This document shows positions 26,141 through 35,937 of a stretch of DNA of 64,000 bases, piece by piece. Both the position numbers and the translations under genes were made by a program. Source of the DNA: Granulosicoccus sp045110515 (GTDB lineage: Bacteria > Pseudomonadota > Gammaproteobacteria > Granulosicoccales > Granulosicoccaceae); NCBI GenBank assembly GCA_045110515.1, contig JBGCGD010000004.1, forward strand, positions 119,945 through 183,944. Direction: 5' to 3'. Below the pieces are notes generated by a model. The model searched no databases. It was given only the letters and a program-made list of their open reading frames with translations, and was not told the origin of the DNA. Numbering within the stretch: position 1 is the stretch's first letter; every line of letters starts with the position of its first letter.

Positions 26141-26174
26141 GTTTGTTTTCCAGATCCTTGTTGATTAACTCTCG

Positions 26175-27185
26175 TTAAGCGCCACGAACGACGCTGAACC
26201 AAGGACCAATTTCAAAATATATGGCAAACCCGACGACCGCTATCCAAACGATGGTAACCGGTATGAATACTTTCCAACCCAAGCGCATTATCTGGTCGTA
26301 GCGATAACGCGGAAATGTTGCTCGTAGCCATAGGAACAAGAACAACATGGAAGCCGTTTTAATCAGGAACCAATGAATGCCGTCGCCGACACCATCGATA
26401 GGTGACATCCAACCACCGAGGAACAGAAGCGCCGTCAAGGCAGCGATCATCATCATGTTGGCGTATTCAGCCAGGAAGAACAGCGCGAAGGCCATGCCTG
26501 AGTAATCGACGTGAAAACCTGCAACGATTTCAGATTCACCCTCGGCGACATCAAACGGCGCACGGTTTGTTTCTGCCACACCGGATATAAAATAAACAAC
26601 GGCTAGTGGTAACAACGGAAACAAATACCAATTGAAGAAACCGCCTGCCTGAGCACGCACAATGTCGCCTAAGTTCAAGCTGCCTGCCATCATGAGAACG
26701 CCTATGAGAGCGAATCCCATGGCAATTTCATAGGCCACAATTTGCGCAGCTGAGCGCATCGCCCCCAAAAAAGCGTACTTAGAATTAGAGGCCCACCCCG
26801 CGATAATGACGCCATAAACACCGATGGACGTCATTGCCAATACGTAGAGTAAACCCGCGTTGACATCTGAAATGGCCCAACCGTCTGCAAACGGAATAAC
26901 CGCCCAGGCAGCCACTGCCGGTGCCAACGACAAGATAGGAGCCGTCAAGAACAGAAAGCGCGAAGCATTGGTTGGAACGATGACTTCTTTAAACATCAAT
27001 TTAAAGACGTCAGCAAAGGGTTGGCCTAAACCTTTAAAACCGACGCGGTTCGGCCCTACCCGCACTTGCATAGATCCGATAACTTTTCGCTCTGCCAGAG
27101 TCAGGTAGGCGACACACAAAATCAGCGGCACCAGCACCGCGACAATTTTGAGTAGAGTCATTACTGTGAGGATTAACGCATCCAT
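26175..27185 (-). CDS. nuoH: NADH-quinone oxidoreductase subunit H
   Basis: Membrane subunit forming much of the quinone chamber, 336 residues, eight or so TM helices. Conserved ERKVIGSMQVRVGPNRVG, FKEVIVPTNA and ETNRAPFDVAEGESEIVAGFHVDYSGM (shown here in short pieces) are present. Its ATG overlaps the nuoG stop codon by one base (TAATG), indicating coupled translation. Confidence 0.97.
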   Translation of the reverse strand: MDALILTVMTLLKIVAVLVPLILCVAYLTLAERKVIGSMQVRVGPNRVGFKGLGQPFADVFKLMFKEVIVPTNASRFLFLTAPILSLAPAVAAWAVIPFADGWAISDVNAGLLYVLAMTSIGVYGVIIAGWASNSKYAFLGAMRSAAQIVAYEIAMGFALIGVLMMAGSLNLGDIVRAQAGGFFNWYLFPLLPLAVVYFISGVAETNRAPFDVAEGESEIVAGFHVDYSGMAFALFFLAEYANMMMIAALTALLFLGGWMSPIDGVGDGIHWFLIKTASMLFLFLWLRATFPRYRYDQIMRLGWKVFIPVTIVWIAVVGFAIYFEIGPWFSVVRGA

Positions 27186-29530
27186 TAGGCTCTACTCACC
27201 TCTATTTCACCAAACAACTCACCGAGCGCCGCTGTTTCAGGCAAACCGGCCGGCACCCAGACACAACCATCGGGTACGTCATTGTCCAGCTTGCAGTTAA
27301 GCGATACGGCAGAACCGTTCTGCTTTAAATTAACAGCATCACCGTCTTTCAATTCAAGCTTTTGCATTTGGGCATCGGCCATTGAAACAAACGCCTGCTT
27401 CCCGTCCATCGATTTTTGTAGAGGCTGAGAGCGACGTACAATAGGATCTGTCGCGTACATCGGTGTTTCACCGGCCCGCAGAACACTCGACGCACTAGGT
27501 GCACTATAGGCAGGAACCGAATCGAACTGAGTCATGTTGCTCAACTGCACATTTCCACACTGGCTTTGCAGTTCTTTCGTGATGGCTTCAGGGCTATCGT
27601 AAGCAAAGCCGTCCAGCTCAAGTTCGTCAGCAAGCACTCTGAAAATTTTCCATGCCGGTCGCGCATCACCCGGAGGCGATGTAATGCCTCGGGAGCTTTG
27701 CCAGTTACCCGTCGCATTCACATATGTGCCAAAGGTCTCGGTGAATGTGGCGCTTGGCAGGATGACGTCAGCGTGGGCTCGTAAGCTGTCGCTAAGATAT
27801 GCGCTAACAGCCACCACACTGCTTGCACCGGCCAGACTGCTTAATGCCTGTGAAGGATGTGCTGCATCGAATTCGACTTCGCAGCCAACCAGTAAGTAGG
27901 CCGATAGCGGAGACGCTAACATGGCGCCAGCGTTTAGACCGCTGCCAGACGCTTTCTTACCACCAGCAAGACGATGCGGTAAAGCACCTGCCAACCAGGC
28001 TCCTGCAGTATTCGCTCGCTCTGGCAACATGCCTAGTGTGGCACCCGTGGACTTTGCAATGGCCATAGCAACGTATTGCAATTGAGAATAGGCAGGATGC
28101 TGCACAGCGATATTGCCCAGTAGAAGAGCCGCGCGATCACCGTTGGAAAGCGAGTCAGCAATTTTTTGATGACTATCAGTCACATCGATTGACGGAATAT
28201 CCGACATGGCGGAGACATCCGCACCACATGCCTTCGCCACTCCAACTAACTCACTGAGCATATGATCGTAGCGAGTGGCAATGTTTTCACAGGCATCGAA
28301 ATGCAATGGAAAACGCTTAGGATTTATGAAACTAATAGCCGCGCCTTTCATCGCTGACTTTCTCAGTCGCAATGCTGCAATAGGTTGGTCTTTACGGATG
28401 TTGGAGCCCACGAGTAAAGCGGCATCCAACGTTTCAAGATCGTTAAGCTGCATACCCAACCAAGGCATAACCGGCGCTGCGTCCTGGGCTGAAAAATCCA
28501 GCTGCCCCAAACGATGATCGATGTTGTCGGTTCCTAAAGCTCGGCCCAGCTTCTGAGCCAGGTAAAGCTCTTCCAGCGTGATGCTAGGCGACGCTAAGAC
28601 ACCAAGATCCTGACGACGCAGATGGTCGGCAGCGGCGGCTAGGGCTGTTGGCCAATCGCAAGTTTGCAGTTCACCATCGACACGCACCATAGGTGAGTGA
28701 ATTCTGTCAGCGTTATTTAAACCCTGATAACTAAACCGGTCTCTGTCGGCAATCCAGACTTCGTTGATTGATTCGTTTTCTCGTGGAACCACACGATTAA
28801 CGGTGGTGCCATCCATGTGTACAAACACATTAGAACCGACTGAATCATGCGGTGACACTGACGGCTGCTGTGACAGTTCCCACGAGCGCGCTGTGTATCG
28901 GGATGGACGGGCTGTCAGCGCACCCACCGGGCAAATGTCGATGACATTGCCAGAGACTTCCGAGACCACTGATTTCTCAATATAGGTACCGATGCGGACA
29001 TTCTCTCCCCGCCCTGTTGCACCCAATTCACGGATGCCGGCGATCTCTTCACCGAAGCGAACACAACGCGTGCAATGAATACAACGTGTCATTTCCGTCG
29101 CGATTAAAGGACCAATGTACTTATCGAATACGACTCGTTTGCCTTCGGTATATTGCGACGCACTATTGCCGTAGCCCATAGCAACATCTTGCAACTCGCA
29201 CTCGCCACCCTGATCGCAGATGGGGCAGTCAAGCGGGTGATTGATCAGCAAGAATTCCATCGTGCCTTTTTGCGCCGCACGAGCAAGCTTTGATGCGGTG
29301 TGGACGACCATGTCCGGCATGACGGGCGTTGCGCAGGCAGGTAGCGGCTTTGGAGCTTTCTCCACTTCAACCAGACACATACGGCAGTTTGCCGCTACCG
29401 ATAGCTTCTTGTGGTAGCAAAAACGCGGCACATCGATACCCGCAGCATCGGTGACCTCGATGAGCATTTGCCCACGCTGAGCCGTTAGCGGTGTGCCGTC
29501 AACGGTTATCTGAATAGTGTCGTCACTCAT
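27185..29530 (-). CDS. nuoG: NADH-quinone oxidoreductase subunit G
   Basis: The large Fe-S subunit of the peripheral arm, 781 residues. The N-terminal ferredoxin domain has CYHKKLSVAANCRMCLVEV and a further Cys (N1b); a His-ligated cluster region HPLDCPICDQGGEC and the CIHCTRCVRFGEE motif follow (N5, N4); the rest is a molybdopterin-oxidoreductase-like fold that has lost its cofactor. The region around residues 380-560 shows more deletions and substitutions than E. coli NuoG, as common in this subunit. Overlaps nuoH by one base. Confidence 0.96.
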   Translation of the reverse strand: MSDDTIQITVDGTPLTAQRGQMLIEVTDAAGIDVPRFCYHKKLSVAANCRMCLVEVEKAPKPLPACATPVMPDMVVHTASKLARAAQKGTMEFLLINHPLDCPICDQGGECELQDVAMGYGNSASQYTEGKRVVFDKYIGPLIATEMTRCIHCTRCVRFGEEIAGIRELGATGRGENVRIGTYIEKSVVSEVSGNVIDICPVGALTARPSRYTARSWELSQQPSVSPHDSVGSNVFVHMDGTTVNRVVPRENESINEVWIADRDRFSYQGLNNADRIHSPMVRVDGELQTCDWPTALAAAADHLRRQDLGVLASPSITLEELYLAQKLGRALGTDNIDHRLGQLDFSAQDAAPVMPWLGMQLNDLETLDAALLVGSNIRKDQPIAALRLRKSAMKGAAISFINPKRFPLHFDACENIATRYDHMLSELVGVAKACGADVSAMSDIPSIDVTDSHQKIADSLSNGDRAALLLGNIAVQHPAYSQLQYVAMAIAKSTGATLGMLPERANTAGAWLAGALPHRLAGGKKASGSGLNAGAMLASPLSAYLLVGCEVEFDAAHPSQALSSLAGASSVVAVSAYLSDSLRAHADVILPSATFTETFGTYVNATGNWQSSRGITSPPGDARPAWKIFRVLADELELDGFAYDSPEAITKELQSQCGNVQLSNMTQFDSVPAYSAPSASSVLRAGETPMYATDPIVRRSQPLQKSMDGKQAFVSMADAQMQKLELKDGDAVNLKQNGSAVSLNCKLDNDVPDGCVWVPAGLPETAALGELFGEIEVSRA

Positions 29531-29589
29531 GTATCAATTTTCGCAAAAATGGCAGCTTCGGGTGCCGGACTTGATCTATTTATAACAGA

Positions 29590-30915
29590 TCAGGCGACTG
29601 CTCCCAGTTTGTCGGACACCATACTGCGCCCGTTTTCAATGTAGTACTCGAACTCATGCCGGTAGTGTTTTACAAAGCTTTGTACAGGCATAGCTGCGGC
29701 ATCACCCAAGGCACAAATAGTACGTCCGGCGATTTTCCCGGCAACGTCTTCCAACTTTTCAATGTCCTCGGGTAAGCCCTTACCTTCAACAATTCTTGTC
29801 AGCATTCGATAAAGCCAACCAGTACCTTCACGGCACGGTGTGCACTGCCCACAACTCTCGGAATAATAGAAACGCGAGATGCGTCTTAGGGCTTGCACCA
29901 TGTCAGTGGATTCATTCATCACAATGACAGCACCGGAACCCAGCATTGAGCCGGCAACCTTGGATATGGAATCGTAGTCCATGTTGGTTGTCATCATAAT
30001 TTCGCCGGGCACAACGGGGACAGATGAACCACCGGGTATAACCGCTTTCAATGGAATGCCATCTTTCATACCACCGCTAAGTTCGAGCAATGTCGAAAAC
30101 GGCGTGCCCAGATTTATTTCAAAATTACCCGGTTTTGCAACATGGCCTGATACTGAAAAACACTTTTGACCACCTGCGGTCTCTATGCCCATATCTTTGA
30201 ACCACTCTGCACCATTGCGCACAATGGCCGGTACGCTGGCAACCGATTCGGTGTTGTTGATGGTGGTTGGGCGGCCGTATAAACCATAGCCTGCCGGGAA
30301 AGGTGGCTTGAAGCGTGGCTGGCCTTTTTTACCTTCTAATGATTCAAGCAGCGCTGTCTCTTCGCCACAGATGTAGGCGCCAGCGCCTAACGTTCCGATA
30401 ACTTCTATATCAATTCCACTGCCTTTGATGTCGGAGCCAGCCCAACCGTTTGCATACGCATCCTTTATGGCTTGCATGAAGTTCTTATAGACTTGATCCA
30501 TGAACTCGCCGCGCATGTAGTTATAAGCTACCGATGCTCGGATGGCATAACTTCCGATAAGCATTCCCTCAACCAGAGCATGCGGGTTGAAACGAATGAG
30601 GTCACGGTCCTTACACGTTCCGGGCTCAGATTCATCGGAGTTAATAACGAAATAACTCTGACCACCGTTTTTAGGCATGAAGCTCCACTTCAAACCTGTT
30701 GGGAAGCCTGCGCCTCCACGACCTCTTAAGCCGGAGTCCTTGACGATCTGCACCACGTCATCCGGGGAAAGTTTTTCTTCGAGAATACGATTCCAGGCTT
30801 TATAACCACCAATTTTCAGATAGTTTTCATACGTCCACGGCTCATCAAACTGCAATGTCGTATAGCAAACCTGATTCATAGGCGCTAGGCCTTCAGGTAG
30901 CGTTATATCACTCAT
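29590..30915 (-). CDS. nuoF: NADH-quinone oxidoreductase subunit F
   Basis: The NADH- and FMN-binding subunit, 441 residues. The FMN site RGRGGAGFPTGLKW (about 64-77), the NADH site region GAYICGEETALLESLEG and the 4Fe-4S motif CGQCTPCREG (N3) are all intact. Separated from nuoG by 59 bp and from nuoE by 27 bp. Confidence 0.98.
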   Translation of the reverse strand: MSDITLPEGLAPMNQVCYTTLQFDEPWTYENYLKIGGYKAWNRILEEKLSPDDVVQIVKDSGLRGRGGAGFPTGLKWSFMPKNGGQSYFVINSDESEPGTCKDRDLIRFNPHALVEGMLIGSYAIRASVAYNYMRGEFMDQVYKNFMQAIKDAYANGWAGSDIKGSGIDIEVIGTLGAGAYICGEETALLESLEGKKGQPRFKPPFPAGYGLYGRPTTINNTESVASVPAIVRNGAEWFKDMGIETAGGQKCFSVSGHVAKPGNFEINLGTPFSTLLELSGGMKDGIPLKAVIPGGSSVPVVPGEIMMTTNMDYDSISKVAGSMLGSGAVIVMNESTDMVQALRRISRFYYSESCGQCTPCREGTGWLYRMLTRIVEGKGLPEDIEKLEDVAGKIAGRTICALGDAAAMPVQSFVKHYRHEFEYYIENGRSMVSDKLGAVA

Positions 30916-30942
30916 GATGTCTCCCCTATTCCCGGATGGTTA

Positions 30943-31464
30943 TCAGTCAAGCGCATCGAGAATTTCATCAACTTTTTGCGGTGTAAGCTGCGTGTGATAT
31001 ACGTGGTCAACCTGCATCATAGGCCCACCAGAACACGCTGCCAAACACTCTTCTTCTACTTTGAGAAAAATCTTACCGTCGCTGGTTGAGTCACCCAGCT
31101 TTATGCCGTACTTGTTTTCCACGTGATTGACGATGGTATCGGAGCCCATCAACATGCAACTGATGTTGGTGCATATAGCCACGCAGTGTTTACCAACCGG
31201 TTGAGTTTCAAACATGGAATAGAAACTGGCCACTTCATACACCGCGATAGGTGGCATTTCTAACTTTGCAGCAACAGCATCCATTAACTCAGTAGAAAGC
31301 CAACCCAGGTTTTGATGCTGAGCAATACTCAACGCCGCTAACACAGCGCTCTGCTTTTGGTCATCCGGATAGCGGGTAAGCCACTCGTCGATCTCTTCGA
31401 TCGAGTGCTCACTCAACACGGATTCCGGTGCTGGCAAACTGACGTCGGCTGGTACTGAACTCAT
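30943..31464 (-). CDS. nuoE: NADH-quinone oxidoreductase subunit E
   Basis: The 24-kDa thioredoxin-like 2Fe-2S subunit (N1a), 173 residues. Ligands lie in CTNISCMLMG and in EECLAACSGGPMM. N-terminal helical domain as usual. Confidence 0.97.
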   Translation of the reverse strand: MSSVPADVSLPAPESVLSEHSIEEIDEWLTRYPDDQKQSAVLAALSIAQHQNLGWLSTELMDAVAAKLEMPPIAVYEVASFYSMFETQPVGKHCVAICTNISCMLMGSDTIVNHVENKYGIKLGDSTSDGKIFLKVEEECLAACSGGPMMQVDHVYHTQLTPQKVDEILDALD

Positions 31465-31487
31465 GTATACGTCTCTATCAACAGTTT

Positions 31488-32741
31488 TTAACGATCTATC
31501 TCGCCGAACACGATATCTTGCGTGCCGATAAGCGCGACCACATCTGACAGCATGTGCCCCTTAGCCATTTCATCCAGCGATGCCAGATGAGCAAACCCAG
31601 GCGCACGCACCTTTAATCGATAGGGTTTATTCGCCCCATCGGAGACTAGAAAACAACCAAATTCACCTTTGGGATGCTCTACGGCTGCATAAGCTTCGCC
31701 TTCCGGTAAACAGAACCCTTCTGTAAACAACTTAAAGTGATGAATAAGTGATTCCATATCACCTTTCATATCGCCACGACGTGGTGGAGCAATTTTGTGG
31801 TCTTCGGTAAGAACCGGCCCTTCATTGTTTCTTAACCACTCAATGCATTGTTTGATAATGCGGTTAGACTGACGCATCTCTTCGATACGCACCAAGTAAC
31901 GATCATAGCTATCGCCATTGGTACCCACGGGGATATCAAAGTCCAGCTGGTCGTAAACTTCATAAGGCTGCTTTTTACGCAAATCCCATTCGATGTTGGA
32001 ACCGCGCAGCATAGGGCCTGTAAAGCCTAATTGCAGAGCACGCTCGGGAGTCACGACACCGATACCTACCGTACGCTGCTTCCAGATTCGGTTGTCAGTC
32101 AGCAAGGTTTCGTATTCATCGACACACTTAGGAAAACGCTGGGTAAAGTCGTCAAGGAAATCAAGCATGTTGCCCTGACGCTTATCATTAAGCTTTGATG
32201 CGGCGGACTTACTCGTGAATCGTGATACTTCATACTGCGGCATGCGATCGGGTAGATCGCGGGCAACACCACCGGGGCGGTAGTACGTTGCATGCAAACG
32301 CGCACCTGAAACGGCTTCGTAGCAATCCATGAGATCTTCACGTTCGCGGAAGCAGTACAAGAAGATAGACATGGCGCCGATATCAAGACCGTGTGCGCCT
32401 AGCCACATGAGGTGATTTAGAACCCGTGTGATTTCATCGAACATGACGCGGATGTACTGAGCCCTAAGAGGCACGTCAACACCCAGCAATTTTTCTATGG
32501 CTAAAACATACCCGTGTTCGTTGCACATCATGGATACGTAATCGAGACGATCCATATAGCCAATAGTTTGATTGTAAGGCTTAGACTCCGCAAGCTTTTC
32601 GGTACCGCGATGAAGAAGACCGATATGCGGGTCGGCGCGCTCGACCACTTCCCCGTCCATCTCAAGCACAAGACGCAGTACGCCATGCGCTGCCGGATGC
32701 TGCGGGCCGAAATTTAATGTGTAGTTACGTATCTCAGGCAT
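31488..32741 (-). CDS. nuoD: NADH-quinone oxidoreductase subunit D
   Basis: The 49-kDa quinone-pocket subunit, 417 residues. The frame is open to 32819, but ATG at 32741 (MPEIRNYTLNFGPQHPAAHG) matches the universal N-terminus; the longer frame lies wholly inside nuoC. Overlaps the nuoC 3' end by 8 bp. NuoC and NuoD are separate genes here, unlike the fused nuoCD of E. coli. The quinone-site His is in GPQHPAAHG. Confidence 0.97.
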   Translation of the reverse strand: MPEIRNYTLNFGPQHPAAHGVLRLVLEMDGEVVERADPHIGLLHRGTEKLAESKPYNQTIGYMDRLDYVSMMCNEHGYVLAIEKLLGVDVPLRAQYIRVMFDEITRVLNHLMWLGAHGLDIGAMSIFLYCFREREDLMDCYEAVSGARLHATYYRPGGVARDLPDRMPQYEVSRFTSKSAASKLNDKRQGNMLDFLDDFTQRFPKCVDEYETLLTDNRIWKQRTVGIGVVTPERALQLGFTGPMLRGSNIEWDLRKKQPYEVYDQLDFDIPVGTNGDSYDRYLVRIEEMRQSNRIIKQCIEWLRNNEGPVLTEDHKIAPPRRGDMKGDMESLIHHFKLFTEGFCLPEGEAYAAVEHPKGEFGCFLVSDGANKPYRLKVRAPGFAHLASLDEMAKGHMLSDVVALIGTQDIVFGEIDR

Positions 32742-33477
32742 CGTTTTTCTTCGCAGCGTCGCTTTCGGTCTTACTGGCAGACTCACCTGTGGCATAGCGT
32801 GAATCTTCGCGTATGACACGCGGCACTAGTACACGGGGCTCAATACTGACAGGCTCGTATACGACGCGCTCTTTAACGGAGTCATATCGCATTTCAACAT
32901 TTCCGATAAGCGGAAAGTCTTTTCGAAAAGGATGTCCGGTGAAGCCATAATCCGTCAGGATGCGCCGTAGGTCAGCATGGCCATCGAAAAGAATCCCGAA
33001 TAAATCGAACGCTTCTCTTTCGTACCAGTCAGCGTTATTCCAAATAGGCGTAACCGATGGCACTACCGGCATTTCATCGTCAGACGCGGCACATCGAACA
33101 CGGCATCGAACGTTATGATCGAGTGACAACAGGTGGTAGACCACTACAAACCTTGGCTGGTCTGTTGCGGGCAAATCGAGTCCGGTGTCGAAAGTTAAGC
33201 TACCCGTTGAAGAGGCATTAACAGCTCGGCTGAAGCTCGCCATATTGCCTGTATCGGTGGACCATTCGGCCGAGCCGTAGGTGGCGAAGTCCACACCGCA
33301 CAGATCGCTCATCTGCTTAAACGACAAACTCGCTTCATCGTGCAGCTTTTGACAAACACTGAGTAGTTGATCTGGTGCGACGTCAATAACGACCAAATCG
33401 AGTTCGACTCGAACCGAGTCGTTTTCAGGAAATGCCGCCTTGAGCGCATCTCGCATTTGTTCCGCACGTGTCGACAT
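32734..33477 (-). CDS. nuoC: NADH-quinone oxidoreductase subunit C
   Basis: The 30-kDa peripheral subunit, 247 residues. Signature WYEREAFDLFGILFDGHADLRRIL with GFTGHPFRKDFPLIG is present. The C-terminus carries a charged Ala/Ser/Lys tail of about 20 residues beyond the conserved core. Overlaps nuoD by 8 bp. Confidence 0.97.
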   Translation of the reverse strand: MSTRAEQMRDALKAAFPENDSVRVELDLVVIDVAPDQLLSVCQKLHDEASLSFKQMSDLCGVDFATYGSAEWSTDTGNMASFSRAVNASSTGSLTFDTGLDLPATDQPRFVVVYHLLSLDHNVRCRVRCAASDDEMPVVPSVTPIWNNADWYEREAFDLFGILFDGHADLRRILTDYGFTGHPFRKDFPLIGNVEMRYDSVKERVVYEPVSIEPRVLVPRVIREDSRYATGESASKTESDAAKKNDA

Positions 33478-33482
33478 GATGA

Positions 33483-33959
33483 TCAGCGAGCTATGGTGTT
33501 AGTTGTACGAATTTTCTTCTGCAACTGCAGAATGCCGTACAGCAATGCTTCAGCAGTCGGCGGGCAGCCCGGCACATAGACATCGACGGGAACTATGCGA
33601 TCGCATCCTCTGACCACCGCATAGGAGTAGTGATAATAACCGCCGCCATTGGCGCAACTCCCCATTGAGATGACCCACTTAGGGTCGGGCATTTGGTCGT
33701 AAACCTTGCGCAAAGCCGGCGCCATTTTGTTCACGAGAGTACCGGCGACAATCATGACGTCTGATTGCCGGGGACTCGGCCTGAAGATAATTCCGAAACG
33801 ATCCAGATCGTATCGAGCAGCACCCGCATGCATCATTTCGACCGCGCAACAGGCAAGGCCAAATGTCATTGGCCACATAGACCCTGTGCGAGCCCAGTTG
33901 ATTAGCTTGTCTGCGGAAGTCGTTACAAACCCTTCCTCCAGAACTCCCTCTATACCCAT
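33483..33959 (-). CDS. nuoB: NADH-quinone oxidoreductase subunit B
   Basis: The PSST subunit carrying cluster N2, 158 residues. Ligand Cys are seen in LACCAVEMM, MGSCANGGG and VPGCPPTAE. ATG at 33959 (MGIEGVLEEGF) is chosen because the first ATG of the frame (33983) overlaps nuoA; this leaves a 4-bp gap. Confidence 0.97.
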   Translation of the reverse strand: MGIEGVLEEGFVTTSADKLINWARTGSMWPMTFGLACCAVEMMHAGAARYDLDRFGIIFRPSPRQSDVMIVAGTLVNKMAPALRKVYDQMPDPKWVISMGSCANGGGYYHYSYAVVRGCDRIVPVDVYVPGCPPTAEALLYGILQLQKKIRTTNTIAR

Positions 33960-33963
33960 GACT

Positions 33964-34320
33964 TTATTCCCACTCGAGCGCACCTTTCTTCCATTCGTAA
34001 ATAAACCCTATTACCAGGATAAACAGGAAGACCCCCATAGCAGCGAAGGCAGTACCGGAAATGGAATCCAGCGTGACCGCCCACGGAATGAGGAACGCGA
34101 TTTCGAGATCAAAAATGATAAATAGAATGGCAACTAGATAGTAGCGAACGTCAAACTTCATTCGCGCATCCTCGAATGCTTCAAAACCGCATTCGTAGGG
34201 AGAATTTTTGTCCTTACCGGGATTAGATGGTCCAGCTAGACGCCCGACCGTGAGAAGCGCTACACCCAAGCCTAGACCGATGACGATAAACAGGAGAACG
34301 GGAAAGTATGTAGCTAGCAA
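33964..34320 (-). CDS. nuoA: NADH-quinone oxidoreductase subunit A
   Basis: Three-helix membrane subunit, 118 residues, with the conserved YECGFEAFEDARMKFDVRYYLVAILFI-type region (here split by the ECGF and KFDVRYY motifs) and an acidic residue in helix 2. First gene of the operon; the 229-bp gap to tRNA-Leu must hold its promoter unless transcription continues from secG/tRNA-Leu. Confidence 0.97.
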   Translation of the reverse strand: MLATYFPVLLFIVIGLGLGVALLTVGRLAGPSNPGKDKNSPYECGFEAFEDARMKFDVRYYLVAILFIIFDLEIAFLIPWAVTLDSISGTAFAAMGVFLFILVIGFIYEWKKGALEWE

Positions 34321-34504
34321 CTGATACTCCGGAACCGAATTTAAATGGGCGCACGCAATGTGTACGCTTTGTTTGGATCAAGCGGATTACTGAGTCAGGA
34401 ATCGCGGTCATTTACCAAATTACGTCACGACCCTGGTGAACAGCTCTCACAATTATCGCAGAATTTTTGCTCTGGCTGTCACTATCGACGCATCAAAATT
34501 CGCG

Positions 34505-34525
34505 CTCAGGCAAATATGGCCTGAG
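34505..34525 (-). terminator. Weak hairpin after tRNA-Leu
   Basis: CTCAGGC / GCCTGAG perfect 7-bp stem with a 7-nt loop, 25 bp beyond the tRNA 3' end on the minus strand. Only four Ts follow, some bases later, so it may terminate poorly and allow read-through toward nuoA. Confidence 0.5.
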
Positions 34526-34549
34526 CACCGGGAACATCTTAACTAAATA

Positions 34550-34634
34550 TGGTGCCGACACCCGGACTCGAACCGGGACAGCTTGCGCCACTACCCCCTC
34601 AAGATAGCGTGTCTACCAATTCCACCATGTCGGC
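34550..34634 (-). tRNA. tRNA-Leu (GAG)
   Basis: An 85-nt minus-strand cloverleaf with encoded CCA, acceptor stem GCCGACA/TGTCGGC, D-arm GGTGGAATTGGTAGACAC, anticodon loop TTGAGGG and the long variable arm of class II tRNAs. It follows secG by 62 bp, the order seen in E. coli (secG-leuU). Confidence 0.96.
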
Positions 34635-34696
34635 ATAAGGGATGGGCCATAACGGCCAGCCGAGAATGATATATTAAATTCTCGGCGGTGTGGGAG

Positions 34697-35062
34697 CTAG
34701 TTGACAGGTTTTGGCAAATCAGATGCCGCGTCACCCTCACCCTCGATAACGCCGCCTGGCAAATCGTTCGTGACCGCCGGCGCCTCTTCAATAAGACCAG
34801 GCACATCAGTGACCGAGCTGATACCACCTTCGCGATTAGCCGCCAAATAAAACAAGAAAATACTGGTGGCAAAAAATGCAGCAGCCAACCCCGTAGTTGC
34901 ACGCGTCAGAAACGAAGCAGCACCGCCCGCGCCAAAAACAGTAGCGGATGCTCCACTACCAAATGCCGCACCTGCATCAGCTCCTTTGCCATGCTGAATA
35001 AGCACGAGACCGATGACTGCAGCAGCCAGAACAACATGAATAATTAACGCTAGGGATTGCAT
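34697..35062 (-). CDS. secG: Protein-export membrane protein SecG
   Basis: Small Sec translocon subunit, 121 residues. Two TM helices (about 4-22 and 55-75) flank the GAAFGSGASATVFGAGGAASF-like Gly/Ala-rich loop, seen here as GASATVFGAGGA. The C-terminus is long, acidic and probably disordered. Between tpiA and tRNA-Leu. Confidence 0.95.
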   Translation of the reverse strand: MQSLALIIHVVLAAAVIGLVLIQHGKGADAGAAFGSGASATVFGAGGAASFLTRATTGLAAAFFATSIFLFYLAANREGGISSVTDVPGLIEEAPAVTNDLPGGVIEGEGDAASDLPKPVN

Positions 35063-35094
35063 GGTTTTTCAGTATTTTCCTTTGACCGCAGACT

Positions 35095-35850
35095 TTAGCC
35101 TGCCGCTTCACAGATAGCTAGAAACGATTCAGCATCGAGAGCCGCACCGCCGATCAGGCCGCCGTCAATATCGACCTGAGAAAAAAGAGTAGCTGCATTG
35201 TCGGGTTTGACACTGCCGCCATAGAGAATGCGTAAAGCCTGCGCCGTTGCATTGTCATGGGACGCGATTCTAGCGCGAATCATGGCATGGACGTCTTGCG
35301 CTTGTTCGGGGCTTGCCGTTTTGCCAGTACCAATGGCCCAAACCGGCTCGTAGGCAACCACCATGTTTTCAAATGCTCGCACACCTGCCCCGTTGAGCAC
35401 AGCATCGAGCTGCTCAGCGATAACCGATTCAACTTGGCCGGCTTCGCGCTCCTCCAGCGTCTCTCCAACACATAAGATGGGGGTCAGCCCGGCCTCTTGC
35501 ACAGCTTTGCATTTTGCTGCCACGATATCACTGGACTCGTGATACATCGCCCGTCTTTCGGAATGCCCCAGAATGATGTACTCACAACCGTACTCAGCCA
35601 GCATTGTGGCCGAAACTTCACCCGTGTAGGCACCGGAAGCTACCTCAGCGCAATTCTGCGCACCAAGATGCAGCGCCGTATTGCCCACCACCCCTAGAAC
35701 ATCGCAAATGTGCAAAGACGTAGGGCAAACAAGCACTTCGCAAGAGAGCTGCCCGCAGCCCGCAGAAATAGCTGTGGCAAGATCGACGACGGATTGCCTG
35801 GAACCGTTAAGTTTCCAGTTTCCTGCTATGAGAGGTTGGCGTTGTGCCAA
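35095..35850 (-). CDS. tpiA: Triose-phosphate isomerase
   Basis: Glycolytic/gluconeogenic TIM-barrel enzyme. AGNWKLNG near the N-terminus (catalytic Lys), GHSERR (catalytic His), AYEPVWAIGTGK (catalytic Glu and loop 6) and YGGSVKPDN are intact. No ATG start is available; a TTG at 35850 has GGAG nine nt upstream and yields 251 residues beginning MAQRQPLIAGNWK, while another TTG at 35865 would overlap that GGAG. I choose the former. Sits between glmM and secG. Confidence 0.96.
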   Translation of the reverse strand: MAQRQPLIAGNWKLNGSRQSVVDLATAISAGCGQLSCEVLVCPTSLHICDVLGVVGNTALHLGAQNCAEVASGAYTGEVSATMLAEYGCEYIILGHSERRAMYHESSDIVAAKCKAVQEAGLTPILCVGETLEEREAGQVESVIAEQLDAVLNGAGVRAFENMVVAYEPVWAIGTGKTASPEQAQDVHAMIRARIASHDNATAQALRILYGGSVKPDNAATLFSQVDIDGGLIGGAALDAESFLAICEAAG

Positions 35851-35937
35851 GACGGAATACTCCAAGGATTTAGCCGCGGAAGCATACCTCGATTGCTCAA
35901 TTTAGTCCAGCGTCAAAACACAATGCGGGTTACGAAT